Below, piece after piece: positions 8,318-15,014 of a DNA stretch of 18,621 nucleotides (position 1 is its first letter; each line of letters opens with the position of its first letter). Both the position numbers and the translations under genes were made by a program. Source of the stretch: Pavlovales sp. CCMP2436 (lineage: Eukaryota > Haptophyta > Pavlovophyceae > Pavlovales); assembly GCA_026770615.1 (NCBI GenBank), contig MU631504.1, positions 12,392 to 31,012 on the forward strand, in the 5' to 3' direction. The notes beneath the pieces were generated by a model. That model ran no database searches, was not told where the DNA came from, and worked only from the letters and a program-made list of their open reading frames with translations.

Positions 8318-9228
8318 TTCATCAAAGTCGAGGACGTCAAGGTGACGCGAACGTATATAAAAACCGCGCTCGCCTGCAGGGATCCCTTCGTCGTGGTGCA
8401 GAGCAGCGAGGCGCCGATGACTGTGAAGCGAATCCTAAAGGCCGAGTATGTACCCTTTGGGCTGATCCACGACAAAATAGCGAACGAAAATGCAATCTCG
8501 ATTTCGTTCACTATCCATTCATACTGGGCATCAGCGCGATCCCCACCGCTCTGGCAGAGGCCATGCACGGCATGCGCTACGATTCGATGTGGCGCCGCGA
8601 GTTTGGCTCGTACGCTACATGGGCCTTGATGGACGCGAACCGCTCACCCCGCTCGATATTAGACTTTGCTCGCGTTTGCTCGATCGACGTGGCGTCGCAC
8701 TTCTACCCGTGGGTCATCGAGTTGGCTCTGCCGCGCATGCCACCAGACTTCCACGTCTGCACCGTTCGCGTGCGCGAGCGCTCGCTGGCGCATCTCAACG
8801 GCGTTGTCAACAGCGATCCGACGAATCAAATCACGCTGGCCAACTTGTGCGCCTGGCTGCAGCTACCCGCCGCCACGAACGAGCACCACTCCCTTGAATT
8901 TTTGACGCTGATGAACTCGTTCGACGCGCCCGACACGAGCACACGCGCGCACACGTGCATGCGAAGCCTGCGGCGCAGGCTCGACGACGGCGAGGTCACC
9001 TGCCTCGTCTGCTTCGAGGCCATGGGCGAAAGGGGGAACTTGGCCTCGATTCTCGTCACGCCCTGCTGCGTGAATCTCATGTGCCCGTCTTGCTATGCGC
9101 GTCTGTCGAGATACCCGTGCTGTCGCACTCCACTTGCAGGTGCGGAAACGCGCATTGTGGAAAGGAGTAAAAGACGGGAGACACCACTCCCACCACCCAT
9201 CGGAAAGAGATACTCACAAAAAAAATGA
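8318..9228 (+). pseudogene. RING-like zinc-binding protein, 3' part of the gene split by the copia element
   Basis: The frame entering from the copia junction (FIKVEDVKVTRTYIKTALAC) runs without stops past 8480. The sense then shifts by one near the A run at 8487-8490 into NLDFVHYPFILGISAIPTAL, which runs to the TGA at 9226-9228. The C-terminal third has CLVC, then TPCCVNLMCPSC, then YPCCRTPL. This follows the RING pattern of ubiquitin ligases, but the usual His ligand is missing and the seventh ligand position is Tyr, so zinc binding would be incomplete. The middle is helical with no recognised domain. The end is basic (RSKRRETPLPPPIGKRYSQKK without its first bases). It overlaps the next gene by ATGA. 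With the 5' piece at 1716 the protein would be about 320 residues. Confidence 0.6.
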
Positions 9229-9758
9229 TAATCGCGGAGCTGCTCTTGTTTGCTGCGTTGGCGTTTGCGCTGCCGGACGGCTCGCCGCTCATCAAGCACG
9301 TCAACTACGCCGACGTCAGCGCGCTGCCGCCCGTGCACGCCGGCGTGAAGCTCGCCTACACGTACGTCATCGTGCACAAGGAAACCGGCGAGCGCGTCTA
9401 CGGCGGCCTGGCGCGCACGCGCGGCGATTCAGAGTCAGCGCTTTTCCGCAGACTGGAGAACCACCTGCACGGCCACACCGCATTCGACAAGCACATTGCG
9501 CAGCACGTGAACGAGTACGTGGTCTTCTACGTGGAGGTGGCTCGGTGCAAAACTACCGGCCACGACAAATCGAACGGTAGCGACGTGGACTATGTCGAGG
9601 TATCGCCCGACTTCCGCAACACGCACAACGCCTCCTCCTCTGCCAAGCGTCAGAAGATCGACGGTGATGATGAGGTGTACACGGCGCGGCACTTCGAGCT
9701 CGACCTGATCGTGCGCCTCATGCAGGCGAACCCAAAGAATTGCTATCAACCTGCCTAA
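9225..9758 (+). CDS. GIY-YIG-like protein with N-terminal hydrophobic segment
   Basis: The ATG overlaps the stop of the RING-like gene (ATGA, 9225-9228), preceded by a run of A. The 177-residue product starts with a hydrophobic segment (MIIAELLLFAALAFALPDG), a likely signal peptide or anchor. Residues 45-61 read YTYVIVHKETGERVYGG, matching the two strands of GIY-YIG nucleases (Tyr-containing strand, short turn, Y-G-G). Arg64/66, the FRRLENH helix (74-80) and Glu158 near the end fit the usual catalytic Arg, His and Glu positions, though I cannot align them exactly. GIY-YIG enzymes cut DNA in repair, restriction and homing, and occur in large DNA viruses. A membrane or secreted form is unusual. 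No stops or frame breaks. It could instead be an unrelated alpha/beta protein. Confidence 0.55.
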   Translation: MIIAELLLFAALAFALPDGSPLIKHVNYADVSALPPVHAGVKLAYTYVIVHKETGERVYGGLARTRGDSESALFRRLENHLHGHTAFDKHIAQHVNEYVVFYVEVARCKTTGHDKSNGSDVDYVEVSPDFRNTHNASSSAKRQKIDGDDEVYTARHFELDLIVRLMQANPKNCYQPA

Positions 9759-9818
9759 CGCCGAGGCCATCGTTTTTACAGGAGCCGCGCAAGACAGGTC
9801 ATTGGCCGTTTTTTGAGG

Positions 9819-10248
9819 ATGGGGTCTTCGGCACAGGCTTGCAAGTAAGTCATTCGCCTGGTCTCCGATACCTGAGCTTGAAAATAGCAGCCGATTCCAA
9901 AAAAAAAACGGGGCATCCTTCACGACTATAGGACCTGCCCACTTCGACCGCAACTCGCTCGCGGCCATCAAGCGCCTTGTGCACAAGAAAAAAATATCGA
10001 TCGGTGACGTGCAGCGCAAATCGAGTGTGTACCGCAAGATCGCAGCGCAGCTGCATCCCAACCGCGGGGGCAATGCGGAACAGTTCAAGGTGCTGACCGA
10101 CATTCGCAGCAACCGGTCAGGGAAATGGCAAGAATGGAACACGACCGGTGACCCGGAAGTGGGGAAGTGGTGAGTCGCCGCGCTCATAGCTTCGTTTCTC
10201 ATCTGCATCATGCTTTTGAGAACGGCCTTGCTGAAATCGCGTGCTTGA
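9819..10248 (+). pseudogene. J-domain-like protein, copy 1, with in-frame TGA before its membrane anchor
   Basis: This is a relative of the next gene. The core is SSVYRKIAAQLHPNRGGNAE followed by QFKVLTDI, which resembles helices II-III of DnaJ-type co-chaperones. The HPD tripeptide, needed to stimulate Hsp70, is HPN. The frame is open upstream to about 9848 (FTTIGPAHFDRNSLAAIKRL) but has no ATG there. An ATG at 9819 joins it only if a 43-46-base intron-like segment (donor GTAAGT at 9845) is removed. TGA at 10171-10173 ends the frame, yet the same frame continues with VAALIASFLICIMLL and LLKSRA before a second TGA at 10246. That matches the C-terminal anchor of copy 2. So this copy has either lost its anchor by a nonsense change or reads through. 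Confidence 0.5.
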
Positions 10249-10278
10249 TATGAAAAGAAACCCATTTTATATCATAGC

Positions 10279-10650
10279 ATGCCACCAGCTTTATTTTCAA
10301 ATGAGGCTCTAGCGTACAATGGAGATAAACTGGATACTGGAAAACATCCGATCCACCAAGTGCAGACCAATTCTAAAGTGTACCGCAAGCTTGCACAGCA
10401 GCTGCACCCAAGTAAAGAAGGAGGTAAAGCTGAATACTTCCAAATTCTGAGCAACATTCACAAAGACCAGACTGCAAATTGGTACGTATGGAAATCGAAG
10501 AGGAACGCTGTTAGGAACGCTATTCAGAACGAAGGTGTTGCCCTTGCCAGGAGCAAATTTCTGCAAGAGATAAGGTTCAGGGCCGCGATTTCAGTTTCGT
10601 TCCTCATAATATGCATCATCATACTGCTGCTGACTAAATCGCGGAAATGA
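10279..10650 (+). CDS. J-domain-like tail-anchored protein, copy 2
   Basis: ATG at 10279 gives 123 residues. Residues 33-64 (SKVYRKLAQQLHPSKEGGKA then EYFQILSNIHKD) match J-domain helices II-III, with HPS in place of HPD at 43-45. That change normally abolishes Hsp70 stimulation, so it may be a decoy, adaptor or structural protein. A basic linker with WKSKRNAVRN follows. Residues 103-119 (ISVSFLIICIIILLL) form a single C-terminal helix ending TKSRK, typical of a tail-anchored protein. It is 31 bp downstream of copy 1 and converges with the membrane gene on the other strand, five bases away. The frame is intact and AT-richer than its neighbours. The J-domain call rests on pattern only. Confidence 0.6.
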   Translation: MPPALFSNEALAYNGDKLDTGKHPIHQVQTNSKVYRKLAQQLHPSKEGGKAEYFQILSNIHKDQTANWYVWKSKRNAVRNAIQNEGVALARSKFLQEIRFRAAISVSFLIICIIILLLTKSRK

Positions 10651-10655
10651 AAAGA

Positions 10656-11156
10656 TTAAATCGCCGGTGGCTTGGATTCGGGCAGTGCGGCGGGCACTGC
10701 GACCTCGGCCACCGACTTCGCGACGGGTGCGGCGGGCGTCGACGATGAGGCGCATGCCGGGTTCATCTTGAACGTCACGAATGCAAAAACATCGCCTACT
10801 TCTAAGACGGCCACGAGCATCCTGAACAGAATTTTCAACGAGTTTGACATTTCGGCTCTCGTATCCACTGCCGAGATGCATGCAAAGCTGGCGATTTTGA
10901 AGATGGCGAACATAAGTACGACATGGTCGACGCTATCATATTTCTCGATACGCTCCATCGCAGGGTAGGCGGTGCGCATGACGAGCAGAGACACGAGGAA
11001 CTGGAGAGATGAACTACCCGCGCTCGACAGGACGCTCGGTGGTGTTTCACCATCTGAAAGCAGTTGAACGAGAGCGTACGTGAGTGCCATTGCTGTCAAA
11101 ATCGTGCCGATCATTACCATTCCCTGGTTTGGCGTGACCACGCTGCACGACGTCAT
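10656..11156 (-). CDS. Four-helix membrane protein, unknown family
   Basis: The start is the ATG at 11156 (MTSCSVVTPNQGMVM); a TTG 14 codons upstream would add a Lys/Arg-rich stretch and is less likely. The 166 residues contain four hydrophobic helices: about 13-33, 50-66, 77-97 and 107-129, with an acidic/basic loop (ERIEKYDSVD) between the second and third. The tail (132-166) is Ala/Pro-rich. I do not recognise the family. The frame is intact and the gene converges on the second J-like gene with five bases between stops, so the two share a termination region. Confidence 0.6.
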   Translation of the reverse strand: MTSCSVVTPNQGMVMIGTILTAMALTYALVQLLSDGETPPSVLSSAGSSSLQFLVSLLVMRTAYPAMERIEKYDSVDHVVLMFAIFKIASFACISAVDTRAEMSNSLKILFRMLVAVLEVGDVFAFVTFKMNPACASSSTPAAPVAKSVAEVAVPAALPESKPPAI

Positions 11157-11234
11157 GCTCCGAGCCCGTTTTTTTTTTGAAGCAGTTTCAAGCACCAAAG
11201 GGCATGCAGCTGCTCCGCGAGTCTCCCTAGCTGA

Positions 11235-11700
11235 TCACGCGGCGTGCACTTTCCGCAACTCGACAGACGACGTGCGAGCCTCAGGCGGCACGGTGATGCG
11301 ATACGGACCGGCGCTGAGTTGAAACAGCGGAGCGGCCGAAAGAGCGCGGAAAGCGAGCGTCGCGCATTTGGAGTACAACCGGCTGTGAAAAGGCTCAGCT
11401 CGCAAATTCAAGCCGTCGAATTTGAACGCGGTGTCCGAGGCCACCGAAAATCGGAGCCGTACACGTCCTCGATGATGCAGTTGTCCTCGACGTAGCCGAT
11501 GAGCAACTGCAGCATTGATGCGTCCTCGCACGTCGAAGCGGCAAGCAGCAAATTTCGCTTACCCGAACGGAGCGCTTCCAGCGCGACATCGCGTCAAGTA
11601 CCGCTTCATACCGCGGAGCGCAAACGAGAGCCTGGCTCTCCCCGACGACACCCTCCACGAGTGGTCGCGCATGTTCGTCAGCAGCTCTGATCCATTTCAA
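11235..11700 (-). pseudogene. Unknown gene with two frameshifts
   Basis: Protein-like sense passes through three frames in succession on this strand. About 11700-11590 encodes AADEHARPLVEGVVGESQAL. About 11590-11460 encodes EALRSGKRNLLLAASTCEDA then MLQLLIGYVEDNCIIEDVYG. About 11460-11235 encodes FDGLNLRAEPFHSRLYSKCA and ends VELRKVHAA before the stop. Each stretch has normal composition while the other frames there do not. No family is recognised. No ATG fits the first stretch, so the start is uncertain. Confidence 0.4.
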
Positions 11701-11759
11701 AATGGGAAAAAATGAAATTTAAAAGAAAGCGTTAAGGACTGGCACATATCAAATACACT

Positions 11760-12147
11760 ATGTTTCGAATGCCACGCCGCCAAATCATAGCGAGCACTGC
11801 TAGCTCGCTCAAAGAGCTGCATGCTCGCATATGTGCGCGCCTGAGCGAGATCGGCGACGACGGACTAAACGCGTACATGCTGGATTACTCGATTTTTATG
11901 AGCAAGCACGGAAGCGATGTGCTTGGTGATAGGGGTGAGCAAGCACGGAAGCGATGTGCTTGGTGATAGGGGCAAATTACGCGAAGCCTATTTGGTCGGC
12001 ATCGCAAGGGCTTACGTCGACGATGTGGTAGAAGTGAGCGATGCAGTGAATGCACTGGAAACAAATCGCGGTAAAATAGGCGAGGTGGAAATTTGTGCTG
12101 CATGCGACAGCTACATGCTCAGCGGAGCAGGACATGACATGCCGTGA
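11760..12147 (+). pseudogene. Unknown gene disrupted by a 37-bp tandem duplication
   Basis: ATG at 11760 opens MFRMPRRQIIASTASSLKEL and runs to TAG at 11964-11966. A 37-bp segment occurs twice in tandem (11899-11935 and 11936-11972), encoding SKHGSDVLGDRG in both copies. Because 37 is not a multiple of three, the duplication shifts the frame. The second copy leads into a good frame, KLREAYLVGIARAYVDDVVE, ending with TGA at 12147. Without one copy the gene would encode about 116 residues, with a CxxC-like end (EICAACDSYMLSG). Family unknown. Its 3' end overlaps the end of the minus-strand gene at 12119 by 29 bp. Confidence 0.55.
11899..11972. repeat. 37-bp tandem duplication
   Basis: Two identical copies beginning TGAGCAAGCACGGAAGCGAT and ending GATAGGGG abut each other. 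Perfect identity points to a recent event or an assembly/sequencing artefact. Confidence 0.95.
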
Positions 12148-12551
12148 TGTGCTCGCCAGTGGCGACTAAACGCTCAGCCTCGTTGAACAGGTCGAAAAAG
12201 TGCGTCTCTTTCAAGCGCACGGTGTTTTCAGCGTGCGCGTACGGTGAGCACAAGCCGCCGCTGAGGATGGTCAGGTAGGGGTCGTTGGCAGGCGTGCTTT
12301 CATCATCGACTCGCTCGTGTGCGAGATCGATCGCGCCCGAGCGCGCGGCAAAGACAGCTTGTTTAGCCTGCCGGCGACTCAGCTCTTTCCGAGTCGTCGC
12401 TTCGCTTGCAGGCGCGGTTCCAGCGTACAGCATATGGAGGAGCATTCGGTGAGGCAACGTGCCATCTGTCTCGTCGTGCCTCTCTACCGGGTCGATGCAG
12501 ATCAGCTTCGATGCAGCGCCGACGCGGCGCGCGACCGCAACACCGGTGCTA

Positions 12552-12718
12552 CAGGGGATCGCGGGCAATAAGAAACCGTCGTGTTAAGAAACTGAGCCTC
12601 GTTTTTTAGCCCTTCAATAGTAATTTTAACAAAAATTTAACAATTGTTTGTATGTAATTTGCTAAGAAAATCAGCCTCAGCCTCAAAACCCGCCGTTCTC
12701 ATTGTCCGCGATCCCCTG
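12552..12718 (+). mobile_element. 167-bp MITE, copy 1, flanked by TA
   Basis: The ends are near-perfect inverted repeats: CAGGGGATCGCGGGCAATAA at the left and the complement of CAGGGGATCGCGGACAATGA at the right. TA is present on both sides (12550-12551, 12719-12720), as made by Tc1/mariner-type transposases. The middle is AT-rich with no coding capacity, so it must move by a transposase in trans. It has the same length as the copy at 15774 and lies in the opposite orientation. It interrupts the minus-strand gene. Confidence 0.9.
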
Positions 12719-12720
12719 TA

Positions 12721-12780
12721 TGGCCCATTGCCACGATTGGTTCGAACACGACGTTGAGCTGCTGCTCGACCCGCAAAATT
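12721..12780. other. Gene segment between MITE and frameshift
   Basis: This belongs to the minus-strand broken gene (encoding VEQQLNVVFEPIVAMGH). A short plus-strand frame starting with the ATG created at the TA junction is coincidental. Confidence 0.4.
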
Positions 12781-13135
12781 TCAGCGCGCGTCGCAGGCTG
12801 TTCGCGCGTCTCCCACACCGCCGCGCGCTGTGAAAGCGCGGTGAAAAATCGCTGTAAGCGCCAGATGGAATGCCCCCTTGAAGCGCGCTCGAAAAATAAC
12901 CAGCGGAATGACCGCTCGTTGTGAAGATGGTAATTTCATCCTGGGCGGCATCATGAGGGTGACAGCCAAGCAGCTCTGCAGCAGCAGGAGCAGCATCATC
13001 CCTGTTCTCAATCGCGGCGGTCCCTTTAACTGCTTTTAAAAAGGAAAAAAATTCGGTCCACGTGTACCCGAGATGATGTCAGCCGCTTGTCTCCCGTACA
13101 AGGCTCGAAAGGAGCACAAGACGCGAAAACAACAT

Positions 13136-13372
13136 TGACTACCAACGCGATCGTCAGGCTCTCTCATTTTTTAATTTTACCTGCCAAGTTATAAGACGTT
13201 GTGACCCGCGCCCGCCGGGATTTCATTATTGCGGGACGCGACCGTAGCATTCCGGATTTTCACTAATATTTAAAAACATGACTCTACAGGTCGCGGCTTC
13301 CATTGAATTCTGAAAGGAATCTGGACGCAAGCAACCACCGCCGTAAGAACCGCGGTGCGAGTACTGGGACCG
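13136..13372. other. Intergenic region between divergent genes
   Basis: The stretch separates the start of the minus-strand gene from the F-box/ankyrin gene. It has AT-rich patches (CATTTTTTAATTTTACC near 13169 and TAATATTTAAAAACATG near 13264) that could hold promoters. No gene, RNA or repeat is seen. Confidence 0.4.
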
Positions 13373-14147
13373 ATGCTGACGCGCTGCTCTGTGGACGAGC
13401 TGACCTACATCATCAAGCACGTCGACGGAGATTCGCTCTTTGCATGCAAGCTCACCTGTCGCGAAATTCGCAGCGCAGTATCTGAAGCGTTCGGGTGCAA
13501 GAACGACGATGACCACGTATCGCAGCGTGACGATGAGCGCGACCCTGGTCGAGTGGGCGCTCTCGGTCGGTGCCCCAGCAGAGTCTCTCTGCGGTCCGGC
13601 TATGAGGCGCATGCCCTTGTGCATTGCGTCGCTCGAATGCATTCGCGCGCGCGGCGTTGAGTTTGGCGTCGACCTCTGCTGGAAGTGCGCGCGCAACGGC
13701 GACCTCCCGGTGCTCAAATGGGCGCGCTCGCATGGCTGCGAGTGGGATTCAGAAAGTTGCGTTCTTGCGGCCGCGGGAGGACATCTTGTGTTGCTCCACT
13801 GGGCGCGCGCAAACGGATGCGAGTGGAACGGTGACACGTGCACTATCGCGGCCTGGTGTGATCGACTCGATGTGCTCCGATGGGCTCGCAAGAACGGTTG
13901 CAACTGGTCCAGCCGGATCTGCTCGGCGGCTGCCTCAAATGGCAATCTGAAGATTCTTCAATGGGCGCGTGCGAACGGCTGCGATTGGGACAAGCGGACA
14001 TGTGTGAAGGCGGCCGAAGGTGGGCACCTCGCCACGCTCCGATGGGCGCGCAAGCACGGGTGCGATTGGAACGCGAGATTAGTTGCTAACTACGCAGCTG
14101 ATAGCGATCATGCACCGACGATACAGTTGGTGCTCGACAACCCATGA
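13373..14147 (+). pseudogene. F-box-like/ankyrin-repeat protein with one frameshift
   Basis: ATG at 13373 opens MLTRCSVDELTYIIKHVDGD and SLFACKLTCREIRSA, an F-box-like start that would bind Skp1 in a ubiquitin ligase. Between about 13485 and 13530 the sense moves by one frame to TMSATLVEWALSVGAP. It then shows about six 26-27-residue repeats: LPVLKWARSHGCEWD, LVLLHWARANGCEWN, LDVLRWARKNGCNWS, LKILQWARANGCDWD, LATLRWARKHGCDWN. The W-A-R-x-x-G-C-x-W unit is a diverged ankyrin type common in giant viruses and in some algae and oomycetes. Such proteins often recruit substrates for degradation. One base of indel breaks it; sequencing error is possible, since the repeat part is otherwise clean. It ends TGA at 14145-14147. 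Confidence 0.75.
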
Positions 14148-14200
14148 ACTTGCGTGATGCGCGGCGGGAGACTAAGTTTGCACTGACATTTTTTAAAAAA

Positions 14201-14594
14201 ATGAAGATTCACTTCATGGAGGTCGCCGTCAGTGATGTCGTAACGCATTTTTGGCGATGTCAAGTTGATTCCCTATAAAGAATCACAATCGAAATACACT
14301 TTCACGTGGAAGACGTTCCCTGTTACCGTTAAAAAAGTAACAGGATCTGAGAATAATTTTAAGTTTTCGTTCGACAATGCTGACATCAAGTTTGATGTTT
14401 CCGTGGAAAACGATCCGTCCATGCCCGATGAGTTTTTTTATACGTTGTTCCTGTCAAGCCTGTACTACGAGGACGCGCAAAAGGAATCAGACCCGAAGTA
14501 CGTTACCGATCTTCTCCCGTTGTTTCTAAAAGCAGATAAACGCCGTCTCGTAGATAAGGCCACCACACGGTCGTCTGAGTCTGTAGATAATTAA
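14201..14594 (+). pseudogene. Unknown AT-richer gene with a homopolymer frameshift near its start
   Basis: A frame open from 14244 to TAA at 14594 encodes KLIPYKESQSKYTFTWKTFP, NNFKFSFDNADIKFDVSVEN and a Lys/Arg-rich tail, about 115 residues. It lacks an ATG. An ATG at 14201, right after TTTTTTAAAAAA, gives MKIHFMEVAVSDVVTHF in the neighbouring frame, and the two would join by one base in the T5 run at 14248-14252. No family recognised; the strand-rich pattern suggests a beta-sandwich. Base and codon use are AT-richer than the copia element and the GC-rich genes to the right, closer to the J-like gene. Confidence 0.5.
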
Positions 14595-14606
14595 ATACGC
14601 CTCAAC

Positions 14607-15014
14607 ATGATGTATCTTCTCACAAGCCCTTTGAATGGACGTCGTCCGAAAGTTGGGTACTATGATAATATTGTCGAGTATCCAGAAAAGCTACTTACTG
14701 TCCATGCCGCCATACGTGCACGAGCGTTGACAATAACTCGAGAGGCGTACTTTAAGATGAATTAGAGTGCAAGACTATCTCATCTCCGTGGAGTCCTTGA
14801 CAAGCTTCAGGAAAAACTTCATGGTGGGAAGGGATCAATAATGGACGATCGTGATGCTATAATGGCGTTGTTTTACAGGAACAAAAAATCCAATTTGGTG
14901 GGCCGCCAACCCCAAGGACATCGGCTGCGTCTCGTGCTGCCACAGTTTCGCCTTCAAGAACTCGGCGCTGCAGGTGCACAACATGAAAGCACACATCCTC
15001 AAATGCAACGGTAA
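14607..15014 (+). pseudogene. Unknown small gene with an in-frame TAG
   Basis: ATG at 14607, 12 bp after the previous stop, opens MMYLLTSPLNGRRPKVGYYD and continues to TAG at 14763-14765. The same frame goes on with a coiled-coil-like stretch SARLSHLRGVLDKLQEKLHG and DDRDAIMALFYRNKKSNLVG. It enters the polymerase region near 14875, where the polymerase uses another frame, and ends at TAA 15012-15014; its last 40 codons are probably shadow. No family recognised. Confidence 0.4.

Larger units (their letters stand above)
12119..13135 (-). pseudogene. Unknown gene split by a MITE, with a nonsense codon and a frameshift
   Basis: I do not recognise this gene. On the minus strand an ATG at 13135 opens MLFSRLVLLSSLVRETSG, signal-peptide-like, then TGA at 13081-13079. 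The same frame continues HHLGYTWTEFFSFLKAVKG and DEITIFTTSGHSAGYFSSAL. Near the T run at 12848-12844 the sense moves by one to FFTALSQRAAVWETREQ and LNVVFEPIVAMGH. At 12720 the MITE begins. Beyond it (12549 down to 12119) come VARRVGAASKLICIDPVERH and NTVRLKETHFFDLFNEAERL. Removing the MITE plus one TA rejoins these in phase at GH-STG. The original product would be about 280 residues. Confidence 0.5.

Noticed and set aside
8354..8363. TATATAAAAA as a TATA box for the RING-like gene, with a start at ATG 8417
   Set aside because: The stretch lies inside a frame that continues in phase from ATG 1716 across the copia insertion (TYIKTALAC), so it is better read as coding.
7825..8568. 247-residue minus-strand open frame spanning the pol end
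   Set aside because: Shadow of RNase H and of the RING-like gene; spans the insertion junction by chance.
13226..13945. 239-residue minus-strand open frame
   Set aside because: Antisense of the ankyrin repeats; its composition reflects the repeated WARxxGC codons.
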